Assembly: GCF_002368115.1 (NCBI RefSeq)
Contig: NZ_AP018316.1
Location: 469,484 to 528,094 of the forward strand
Direction: 5' to 3'
Length of the DNA: 58,611 bases
Origin: Dolichospermum compactum NIES-806
GTDB lineage: Bacteria; Cyanobacteriota; Cyanobacteriia; Cyanobacteriales; Nostocaceae
Below are positions 27,231 through 35,002 of this stretch, in pieces. Within the stretch, counting starts at the first letter, position 1. Every line of letters starts with the position of its first letter. The position numbers and the translations under genes are program-made. The notes below the pieces were generated by a model that did no database searches, was not told the origin of the DNA, and saw only the letters and a program-made list of their open reading frames with translations.

Positions 27231-28007
27231 CTATAAGTTCGGTTTAGCAGCGATGTTGATTTCTTGAGCTTTGCCAAGTTCTCCCATTTCTTTTGCTTCT
27301 TGCTGATTCACACTCATTAACACACCACCAGCATTATCAGTTTTTACTGTCAGTTGCTCGGTGGCCTTCCAAGTGCGGCTAGAACCTTGTGGTAAAACTC
27401 CCTCAAAGGCTGTTTTACCATCTGTAACCACGCTAATCCAAGATGAAGCTTTTAAGGTGACACCAATTTGTACGGATTGATCCCCTTGCTTGTTGATAAA
27501 TGTATTATTAGCAGCTTCTTCCCCTGCCAATTGGGTTACAGTTTTTGGTTGAATTTGGCGATTGTTTGCTTGCAAAGTGGAATTATTCAACAACTGGGAT
27601 AAACCGTTAACAGAGCAGACAACCAGCCCAATATAAAGCAGGTAAAGATGAATAGGACGTAATTGAGGAACAGCTTGTAGTTTCCAATTGGATTGAAAAC
27701 TTACTGATTGAGAACCAATGGGGAAATGACTAGCAAATTCCCCACCCCGAATTCCTAAAGCGTCTGCAAACTGTCTAATTAAGCCTTGAACATAGATGGG
27801 TTCTGGTAAGTCGCTTAAATTACCTTCTTCAATGGCTTGTAAAAGTCTTCGAGGAATTCTGGTGAATACGACTAACTCATCTAGAGTTAAACCCTGTTCC
27901 TGCCGTAGCGAAGCTAGTTGAGAGCCAAGTTGCCCTAACTTTTCGGCTTGATGTTCCTTGATAGAAGGTTTGATTGACTGTTTACCCTTCTTTCTGAACC
28001 ATTTCAT
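27231..28007 (-). CDS. RodZ-like helix-turn-helix membrane protein
   Basis: This 258-residue protein has an N-terminal Xre-type HTH (about 25-100: LGSQLASLRQEQGLTLDELV, IPRRLLQAIEEGNLSDLPEP), one membrane span at about 122-143 (LYLLYIGLVVCSVNGLSQLL), and an extracytoplasmic beta domain of the DUF4115 type (VTLKASSWISVVTDGKTAFEG). RodZ proteins link MreB to cell-wall elongation. It starts 16 nt after rluB stops, so the two are co-transcribed. Confidence 0.85.
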   Translation of the reverse strand: MKWFRKKGKQSIKPSIKEHQAEKLGQLGSQLASLRQEQGLTLDELVVFTRIPRRLLQAIEEGNLSDLPEPIYVQGLIRQFADALGIRGGEFASHFPIGSQSVSFQSNWKLQAVPQLRPIHLYLLYIGLVVCSVNGLSQLLNNSTLQANNRQIQPKTVTQLAGEEAANNTFINKQGDQSVQIGVTLKASSWISVVTDGKTAFEGVLPQGSSRTWKATEQLTVKTDNAGGVLMSVNQQEAKEMGELGKAQEINIAAKPNL

Positions 28008-28023
28008 GTTTTTCTTTTACTCC

Positions 28024-28797
28024 TTAACTCGGCTTTGTCTTAATAGGTGTGCGAATTATCTGCTTATTTAAAAAACTAATTTCATCCTGAGTAAGATGAC
28101 GATATTTACCAGATGGCAAGGATGCTGTTGTTGATGTTTTTAATTGAATTGAACCAATAGCCGTGCGATGTAGCTTAATGACTGGATATCCCAACTGTTC
28201 GGCTATACGACGAATTTGACGGTTTCTTCCTTCCTGTAAAACTATCTCTAAACAGCTTTGATCAATATAATTTTCAATCAAACGCACCTGAGCAGGTCTT
28301 GTGATTCTTCCTTCCAGAACTATACCCTGACTCCACTTGTCGAGAACTTTTGCTGGAGGGTGTCCTTGCACTACAACGCGGTAGGTCTTGGAAATACTAT
28401 GACTAGGATGGGTAAGTCCATAGGTCAATTCTCCATCATTGGTTAAAATCAATGCTCCTGTCGAGTCTACATCCAAACGACCAACCGGGTGAATACCCCA
28501 TCCGGTTCTTAATGCTGACGGGAGGAGATCCAAAACCGTCGGTCTTCCTTGGGGATCATGGCAAGTGGAGACAATTCCTGCTGGTTTATGCAGTAATAAA
28601 TACATTTTGGATGGACGCTGTTCTCCCAGTACAGGTTGACCATCTATAGAGATCTTATCTTGGTGAGGATCGACTTTTTGTCCTAAATGTGCTAATACCC
28701 CATTCACACATACTCGTGATTGCCTAATCATTTCTTCAGCTTCACGTCGTGAGGCGATACCCCATTGAGCGAGAATTTTTTGTAGCCGTGCCTCCAT
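28024..28797 (-). CDS. rluB: Ribosomal large-subunit pseudouridine synthase (RluB/RsuA family)
   Basis: This 257-residue protein has an N-terminal S4 RNA-binding domain (ARLQKILAQWGIASRREAEE), then the catalytic domain with HPVGRLDVDSTGALILTNDG, whose first Asp after Leu is the catalytic residue. The C-terminal EGRNRQIRRIAEQLGYPV motif is diagnostic of the RsuA/RluB/E/F group. The exact rRNA target (RluB, E or F) is not certain. It is upstream of the RodZ-like gene. Confidence 0.9.
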   Translation of the reverse strand: MEARLQKILAQWGIASRREAEEMIRQSRVCVNGVLAHLGQKVDPHQDKISIDGQPVLGEQRPSKMYLLLHKPAGIVSTCHDPQGRPTVLDLLPSALRTGWGIHPVGRLDVDSTGALILTNDGELTYGLTHPSHSISKTYRVVVQGHPPAKVLDKWSQGIVLEGRITRPAQVRLIENYIDQSCLEIVLQEGRNRQIRRIAEQLGYPVIKLHRTAIGSIQLKTSTTASLPSGKYRHLTQDEISFLNKQIIRTPIKTKPS

Positions 28798-28939
28798 GTT
28801 TAAATTGTGATTTTTTCGCTGAATATTTTTATACTGCTAATGCTTGCATTTTGTTGTTAACAAACTTCCATGTTAAATTTAAGGTTTGTTTAAGATACTC
28901 AAGTTTTGAGCATATTTACATTGATCTAACCGTCGAAAA

Positions 28940-29653
28940 ATGACAGAACCAAGTTCCCCAAATACAAATAACAGTAAAGTCAGGATTATTACAAAAGTTT
29001 TAACATCAGCGATTAAGCTGTGGTTAAGAAGCCAATTGAATCAAGTATCTCATTTAGAGGTACAGATCACAGCAAGCGATCGCCAATTGCTGTCTGGTTG
29101 CATTCCTGGAGTATCAATTTCTGCTAGTAATGCCGTGTATCAAGGTCTTCATGCTACACAAATTGAACTTCAGGCAGAAAAGATCCAACTGAATGTGGCT
29201 TCAATTTTGAAAGGACAACCTTTACAATTATCAGCAATAGTACCTGTAGTTGGTAAGCTGATAATCGCTGAACAGGATCTTAATAATTCTCTGTCATCTC
29301 CATTATTATTAACAGCTATAAATGATGTACTGGTTCCACTACTAGCAGAATATAGCCTAAATTCCAAGGACATTACTTGGCGAAAAATCACCCTTGACAA
29401 CCAGGTATTGATCCTGAATGGCATCCCAGTCTCTGAGATAGAAGAGGAATTTTTCAATATTTATTTAGGCTTAGAACTGCTCAATGGTCAAGAACTACAA
29501 TTAACACAAGTTCAGATCAAGACCGATCGGGAGGTGCTTTGGAAAAGGAATGCTCCTTATATTATAAATCTGGGAACAGATGTTGATATCGCCAAAGTTT
29601 CTCTGATACCGGAACAACTTAGTTGTTATGGACGTATTAATATTAACCCATAA
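28940..29653 (+). CDS. DUF2993 (LmeA-like) protein
   Basis: This is a 237-residue protein of the cyanobacterial DUF2993 family. Its motifs are KVLTSAIKLWLRSQLNQVSHLEV and SDRQLLSGCIPGVSISASNAVYQGL followed by HATQIELQAEKIQLNVASIL. Family relatives in actinobacteria (LmeA) bind phospholipid and help mature lipomannan. The role in cyanobacteria is unknown. No clear signal peptide is seen. Confidence 0.85.
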   Translation: MTEPSSPNTNNSKVRIITKVLTSAIKLWLRSQLNQVSHLEVQITASDRQLLSGCIPGVSISASNAVYQGLHATQIELQAEKIQLNVASILKGQPLQLSAIVPVVGKLIIAEQDLNNSLSSPLLLTAINDVLVPLLAEYSLNSKDITWRKITLDNQVLILNGIPVSEIEEEFFNIYLGLELLNGQELQLTQVQIKTDREVLWKRNAPYIINLGTDVDIAKVSLIPEQLSCYGRININP

Positions 29654-29756
29654 TCATTAAAAAATCAAAATTCAATATTCCCTAAATTTAGTTTAAATTA
29701 TCTGACTGTTGTGGGTGACACGGGCAACTGGAGACTATATCTTCTCTTGGTTACTA

Positions 29757-30647
29757 TTACAGCGTTTTTTCTAGTAAAGGTAAAAGTAAGGTTATGAAAT
29801 AATACACTAGAGGAGCAGTAAAAATATAGCTATCAGTGCGATCTAAAATCCCTCCATGACCAGGGATCAATTGTCCTGAATCCTTGACACCAGCATCACG
29901 CTTCAGCAAAGATTCTGTTAAGTCACCTAACAAACTAGCAATACCAATAATTAGACCCAATGTGAAACCAGTGATTAACCAGTCGGGAAAATTGAGAAAG
30001 TAAGCTCCTGTGATCGCAACAGCTACACTAGCACTAATACCAAAAACTGCACCTTCTACGGTTTTTTTGGGACTAATATCTGATAACCGAGTTTTCCCGA
30101 AGAATTTACCAAAAGTATAAGCACCAATATCCGCAGCCCAAATACATAAGAACGTGAGGATAGTAGCAGTTAGACCTGTTGGGAAAGAGGTCAAATTGCC
30201 TTGTCCGATATCTTGCCAATTAGATGGCCAATAACCACCTAAAGGTAAATTACTGCTAATAGCATGATCAATTCCCCGTAACCTGACCCAGTAACTTGGT
30301 AAGTAACCTACATAAAACAACCCCATAATAGACGCGGAAATATCCGCAATGGTGGCTAATTTGGGTTGAAAAAGTAGATAAAAACAAATAAGTGTTCCTG
30401 CTATGGGCATAATTGCATCAGCTAAACTACCATCAAGGGTACAAATTGCCAGTAGAACTTGACTCACAATCATAGTAGTTTTTACTGAGGGTGTTATGCC
30501 TCTAGAGCGAACCAAATTAAAATATTCTTGTTGACCTAAAAATACGACAATAGCGATCGCTATCGTAAAATACCAACCCCCCAATAGGGTTGCAGATAGC
30601 GCCATGATAATCGCAACAATTCCACTAATAATTCGAGACCAGGGCAT
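29757..30647 (-). CDS. cdsA: Phosphatidate cytidylyltransferase CdsA
   Basis: This 296-residue polytopic membrane enzyme makes CDP-diacylglycerol for phosphatidylglycerol synthesis. The C-terminal signature is complete: LLKRDAGVKDSGQLIPGHGG followed by ILDRTDS. About eight hydrophobic segments are visible. It is downstream of cbiT on the same strand with about 65 bp between, filled with short GGATTTT-type repeats. Confidence 0.96.
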   Translation of the reverse strand: MPWSRIISGIVAIIMALSATLLGGWYFTIAIAIVVFLGQQEYFNLVRSRGITPSVKTTMIVSQVLLAICTLDGSLADAIMPIAGTLICFYLLFQPKLATIADISASIMGLFYVGYLPSYWVRLRGIDHAISSNLPLGGYWPSNWQDIGQGNLTSFPTGLTATILTFLCIWAADIGAYTFGKFFGKTRLSDISPKKTVEGAVFGISASVAVAITGAYFLNFPDWLITGFTLGLIIGIASLLGDLTESLLKRDAGVKDSGQLIPGHGGILDRTDSYIFTAPLVYYFITLLLPLLEKTL

Positions 30648-30713
30648 AGGATAATATTTGGGATTTTAGATTTTGGATTTTGGATGCAACCCAAAACCGA
30701 AAACCGAAGGAAT

Positions 30714-31316
30714 TTAATCTAGTTTTTCACCACTGAGAATGAAAATAGGATCGGCTGCTACAAAGGTTTGAGAATAGCCTCGTGTTTCTAAGCGATTAAC
30801 TGCTGACTGGACAACTTCAATATTCCTAACTCTTAACTGAGAAAAGCTTTGAGAAATGGTATACAGATTTTCTAGATTACCAGCAGTGGCGACCACTCGG
30901 CCAGATGTTGGTAAATATTGCCATGCAGCTTGGACAATTTCCTGTATGGCTTTTCCTCCCTCAATGCAGATGCGATCAGGTGCTAACTTGATTTGGTTTA
31001 AGCATTCTGGGGCACTACCTTCAATGACTTCGACGTTTTTGACTTCAAATCGATCGCAGTTGCGTCTAATTAGGTTTGCAACATCCTCATCTCTTTCGAT
31101 AGCAATTACTCGTCCTTGGGGACACAATAAACCCACCTCTATAGGAATTGTACCTGTTCCTGCACCAATATCCCACAATACCGAATCAGCTTGTAGTCGT
31201 AATTGGGAAATCAACAACAATCTTAATTCTCGCTGACTCAGAGGAATACCTGGTAAATTCTCAAATAATTCGTCGGGAATACCTGGGGTAATATAAGGCC
31301 AAAGTGGGGAAGGCAT
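30714..31316 (-). CDS. cbiT: Precorrin-6B/cobalt-precorrin C15-methyltransferase CbiT
   Basis: This 200-residue class-I SAM methyltransferase carries out C15 methylation and decarboxylation in cobalamin synthesis. The SAM motif I is LWDIGAGTGTIPIEVGLLCP, followed by VIAIERDEDVANLIRRNCDR. The N-terminal PGIPDELF and GIPLSQRELRLLLISQL match CbiT. The ATG at 31316 is used, since the two-codon extension starts at TTG. Confidence 0.93.
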   Translation of the reverse strand: MPSPLWPYITPGIPDELFENLPGIPLSQRELRLLLISQLRLQADSVLWDIGAGTGTIPIEVGLLCPQGRVIAIERDEDVANLIRRNCDRFEVKNVEVIEGSAPECLNQIKLAPDRICIEGGKAIQEIVQAAWQYLPTSGRVVATAGNLENLYTISQSFSQLRVRNIEVVQSAVNRLETRGYSQTFVAADPIFILSGEKLD

Positions 31317-31409
31317 AAGCAATTAAAAATTAACAATTAAAATTTAACAACTGGAAATAAGGACGATAATTTTGGTATTGATACTGACAAGTGACATCAG
31401 GAAACTGCA

Positions 31410-32864
31410 ATGATGAACAGGGAAATATTAGCTAATCGCTACGAAGTTCAACAACAGCTAGGCAAAAAAGCCGGCAGAAGAACTTTCTTAGCTACTGACT
31501 TAGTAACTGGAAAATCGGTAATTGTCAAGTTACTTGCTTTTAGTAGTGATTTTGAATGGGATGATCTCAAATTATTTGAGAGAGAAGCCCAAACATTAAA
31601 ATCTTTATCACATCCCCGTATTCCTCTTTACTTAGACTATTTTGAGGTTAATTCCCATACATATAAAGGATTTGCCCTGGTTCAGACTTATATCCCAGCC
31701 CAAACCTTAGAACAATATTTACAAACTGGGAGAAAATTTACAGAAATTGAAGTTAAAGAAATTGCTTCATCCGTTTTAGAGATTCTTATATATTTACATG
31801 ATTTAAATCCACCAGTTATCCATCGTGATCTTAAGCCTAGCAATATTTTATTAGGAGAGCGATCGGGCAATAGTGTCGGTCCAGTTTATTTAGTAGATTT
31901 TGGTTCAGTCCAGACCGTCCTAGCAGCAGAAGGAGGGACAAAAACTATTGTCGGAACTTATGGTTATATGCCACAGGAACAGTTTGGAGGGCGTACCGTT
32001 CCCGCTTCTGACCTTTATAGTTTGGGTGCGACTTTAGTATATTTAGTGACAGGAACTCACCCGGCAGATTTACCCCAAAAGGATTTTCGCATTCACTTTC
32101 AGCAAGTTGCTAATCTTAGTCCTAGTTTTGCTAACTGGTTAGAGTTGATGACAGAACCTATTTTAGAAAAAAGATTTAGTTCTGCAAGTGAAGCCTTATC
32201 TAGGTTGCAAAATAATTTTTCAGAAGTAATTATGCCATCAGAATCTAAACGAGGTGATTGGCATTGGGATCAAAATAATTGGATTTCCCAACAACAGCAG
32301 CAAGATAAACCAGCGGGTAGTAAAGTTAAGCTTACAAAAAATGGAGATGCTTTAGAGATTATTATTCCTCCTGTGGGCTTTCAATCCTCAACAGTGTTTA
32401 TAGGGTTTTTTGCTACATTTTGGAATTCATTTATCTTAGTTTGGACTATTGGCGTTCTTTCTGCACCTTTTCCCGCTAATATACCCTTTGCTTTGTTCTC
32501 TCTACCTTTTTGGGGCGTAGGTTTTTCGATGATTTACGGTATAGTATACGGCTTATTTGGCGGTGTCAGCATCCATATAGATCAGCAACAAATTTCTTTT
32601 AATCACCAGTTAGGGAAATGGAAAATTCCTCGTCGTCGTTCAGCTTCTAGGGAAAGTATTAATAAACTTGTTTATACACCCCAATATTTTACTAAAGACT
32701 CCGACGGAGATAAAACTCAAGTACCTGCAAAATTGGTAATTTGGGCAGGGGTAGAAAAATTTGAGTTTGGTGTTAATAAATTTACTATTAAATCCGAAGC
32801 AGAATTAGAATGGTTAGCTAGAGAATTGAGTCAGTGGTTAGATATGCCAATTAGGACGGAATAA
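31410..32864 (+). CDS. Ser/Thr protein kinase with C-terminal membrane hairpin
   Basis: This 484-residue Hanks-type kinase has a catalytic domain at about 9-270, with the Lys in SVIVKLL, the catalytic loop VIHRDLKPSNILL and DFGSVQ for metal binding, followed by GTYGYMPQEQFGG. After a short linker come two hydrophobic segments (about 335-390, FIGFFATFWNSFILVWTIGV and a second) and a cytoplasmic tail. This fits the cyanobacterial kinases that sense through a C-terminal membrane domain. It is followed 41 nt later by tatA. Confidence 0.93.
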   Translation: MMNREILANRYEVQQQLGKKAGRRTFLATDLVTGKSVIVKLLAFSSDFEWDDLKLFEREAQTLKSLSHPRIPLYLDYFEVNSHTYKGFALVQTYIPAQTLEQYLQTGRKFTEIEVKEIASSVLEILIYLHDLNPPVIHRDLKPSNILLGERSGNSVGPVYLVDFGSVQTVLAAEGGTKTIVGTYGYMPQEQFGGRTVPASDLYSLGATLVYLVTGTHPADLPQKDFRIHFQQVANLSPSFANWLELMTEPILEKRFSSASEALSRLQNNFSEVIMPSESKRGDWHWDQNNWISQQQQQDKPAGSKVKLTKNGDALEIIIPPVGFQSSTVFIGFFATFWNSFILVWTIGVLSAPFPANIPFALFSLPFWGVGFSMIYGIVYGLFGGVSIHIDQQQISFNHQLGKWKIPRRRSASRESINKLVYTPQYFTKDSDGDKTQVPAKLVIWAGVEKFEFGVNKFTIKSEAELEWLARELSQWLDMPIRTE

Positions 32865-32905
32865 ATTCTCTAGTTAATTAGATTGAGTCAAAAAGGAAAA
32901 TCATC

Positions 32906-33082
32906 ATGTTTGGATTAGGATGGCCGGAAATAGTGATAATTACCATAGTTGCAATTTTGATTTTTGGACCGAAGAAAATTCCTGAATTGGGAGGAGTCTT
33001 AGGAAAAAGTCTGAGAAATTTCCAGGAAGGGATGAAAAAATCTGATAAAGATGATCATTCAGACAAAGAAAACTTAGATTAG
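32906..33082 (+). CDS. tatA: Twin-arginine translocase subunit TatA/E
   Basis: This 58-residue protein is typical of TatA: a short membrane helix (MFGLGWPEIVIITIVAILIF), the hinge FGPKKIPELGG, an amphipathic helix VLGKSLRNFQEGMKK and an acidic tail. It forms the pore-like part of the Tat pathway that exports folded proteins. It is shorter than usual (about 90) but complete. A palindromic hairpin follows. Confidence 0.93.
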   Translation: MFGLGWPEIVIITIVAILIFGPKKIPELGGVLGKSLRNFQEGMKKSDKDDHSDKENLD

Positions 33083-33103
33083 GCAAAATAACCAAAAATA
33101 ATT

Positions 33104-33136
33104 AGATCCCAGACTTTACTAAAAAATCGGGGATCT
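33104..33136. terminator. Hairpin after tatA (dispersed palindrome copy)
   Basis: AGATCCC and GGGATCT pair across 19 nt, 21 nt after tatA, with a TTTGT tail. It belongs to the AGATCCCCGACTTC palindrome family seen elsewhere in the window, here degenerate. Confidence 0.55.
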
Positions 33137-33304
33137 TTGTGATCAACAGAAAAAATATGAAACTTTTTATTTTCTTTTTCTCATATTCACCACTATAGGT
33201 TTTAGAAACGACTTCTAAATCGACTTCGCTCGATAACCACCTGATTTGTGACAGTTAAATATTGAGGCAGGCAAGATGCCCACCCCACAAGATGATAGAA
33301 TTAT

Positions 33305-34795
33305 CTAAACTACAGCTTTCTCCAAAATCAATTTAGAACGCTTCATTTTTTCAGGAATAGCCACAGGATAATCACCAGTAAAACAAGCTGAACAAAAACT
33401 ATTAGTATCTTCTCTGGTTGTTTCTAGCATTCCTTCCCAACTTAAATAAGCGAGACTATCAACTTGTAATTGTTTGGCTATTTCTTCGACTGACTTTGTA
33501 GCAGCAATTAATTGGTCTTGGGTATCGGTATCAATACCATAGAAGCAAGGATGGGTGACTGGGGGAGAAGAAATTCTCATGTGGACTTCGGCTACACCGG
33601 CATCACGCAAGGCTTGTACGAGTTTGCGGCTAGTAGTTCCCCGGACAATGGAATCATCAATAATTACAACTCGCTTACTGAATAAGACATCTTTGAGGGG
33701 GTTAAGTTTCATTTTAATCCCTGACTCGCGCATGGCTTGGGTAGGCTGAATAAAGGTGCGGCCGACGTAGCGATTTTTAATCAATCCCTCACCGTAAGCT
33801 ATACCAGAGGCTTGGGAAAAGCCTATGGCGGCAGGGATACCAGAATCAGGGACACCGAAGACTAAATCGGCTTCTACGGGGGATTCCGCTGCCATTTTCC
33901 GTCCTAACCGCATTCGATAACTGTATAAGGTTTCGTCGTGCATAAGACTATCAGGACGGGCAAAGTAGATCATTTCAAAGATACAAAGTTTGCGTTCTGA
34001 TTTTTGATGCCATTGAAATGATTCTAAGCCGGTTTCGGTGATCCAAACTAATTCCCCTGGGGCAACATCACGCAGATATTCTGCACCAATGATATCTAAA
34101 CCGCAGGTTTCGGAAGCGAGAACGTACCGTAGAGGTTGACTATCTAATGTGCCAATGACTAAGGGACGAATGCCGTGAGGATCACGGACTCCCATTACGC
34201 CTTCTGGTGTGCCAATAGTCAGGCTAAATGCGCCTTCGCAACGGTGAAAGGCACTGATAGCCCCTGTTACCCAATCTGCACCAGCGTTGACTTCCTGAGC
34301 GATCGCATAAGCAATCATTTCTGAGTCGGTTGTTGTGATTAAGTTAAACTTATCTTTGAGTAACTCTTCTCGCAGTTTTACAGTATTGACTAAATTACCA
34401 TTATGTGCTAGAGCTAATAAACCCAACCGAGTTTCTACCACAGCGGGTTGGGCGTTAACTTTGCGACTAGAACCGGTAGTGGAATAGCGAGTATGACCAA
34501 CTGCTAGATTTCCGGGTAACTCATCTAAAATGGCTTCATTGAAAACTTGAGACACCAAGCCCATATCTTTGTGCTGGTGGACGTGCGGACCCTCAAAGGT
34601 AGCAATCCCAGCAGATTCTTGACCCCGATGTTGGAGAGCATACAATCCAAAATAGGTCAATTTTGCCACATCTTGTTCTGGGGCGTAAATGCCAAACACA
34701 CCACAAGCTTCTTCTGGCTTGTCAGGGCGGTTGTCATGACTGTTGATTGAGCTATCTGGGTATTCATCCGAAGTAAGGGAATTTGTGGGAATCAT
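33305..34795 (-). CDS. purF: Amidophosphoribosyltransferase PurF
   Basis: This 496-residue enzyme carries out the first committed step of purine synthesis, making phosphoribosylamine from PRPP and glutamine. The propeptide ends EEA and the N-terminal nucleophile is Cys31 (CGVFGIYAP). The PRPP loop is VVIIDDSIVRGTTS, and the C-terminal CSACFTGDYPV supplies Fe-S cysteines as in the Bacillus-type enzyme. The ATG at 34795 has AGGAG 10 nt upstream and is preferred over the TTG at 34828. It lies downstream of purL. Confidence 0.97.
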   Translation of the reverse strand: MIPTNSLTSDEYPDSSINSHDNRPDKPEEACGVFGIYAPEQDVAKLTYFGLYALQHRGQESAGIATFEGPHVHQHKDMGLVSQVFNEAILDELPGNLAVGHTRYSTTGSSRKVNAQPAVVETRLGLLALAHNGNLVNTVKLREELLKDKFNLITTTDSEMIAYAIAQEVNAGADWVTGAISAFHRCEGAFSLTIGTPEGVMGVRDPHGIRPLVIGTLDSQPLRYVLASETCGLDIIGAEYLRDVAPGELVWITETGLESFQWHQKSERKLCIFEMIYFARPDSLMHDETLYSYRMRLGRKMAAESPVEADLVFGVPDSGIPAAIGFSQASGIAYGEGLIKNRYVGRTFIQPTQAMRESGIKMKLNPLKDVLFSKRVVIIDDSIVRGTTSRKLVQALRDAGVAEVHMRISSPPVTHPCFYGIDTDTQDQLIAATKSVEEIAKQLQVDSLAYLSWEGMLETTREDTNSFCSACFTGDYPVAIPEKMKRSKLILEKAVV

Positions 34796-34824
34796 GCTGG
34801 TATTGCTCCTGGTGGGGATGTTGT

Positions 34825-34852
34825 TCAAAAGTCAAAAGTCAAAAGTCAAAAG
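34825..34852. repeat. Tandem 7-nt repeat (TCAAAAG x4)
   Basis: Four exact copies of TCAAAAG lie just upstream of the purF start, in the purL-purF spacer. Confidence 0.95.
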
Positions 34853-35002
34853 CAAAGAAATCCTACCTGTCACCTTGCTTTAGGGATAGTTGAAAACTTC
34901 TTAACAAATCTTTAACCATCCATTAAAACAGTACCGTAAATTGGTCAAGGATAGAGGATGAATTGTAAATTTTCATGTTTAAACCTTGATTTTTGCTGTT
35001 GC

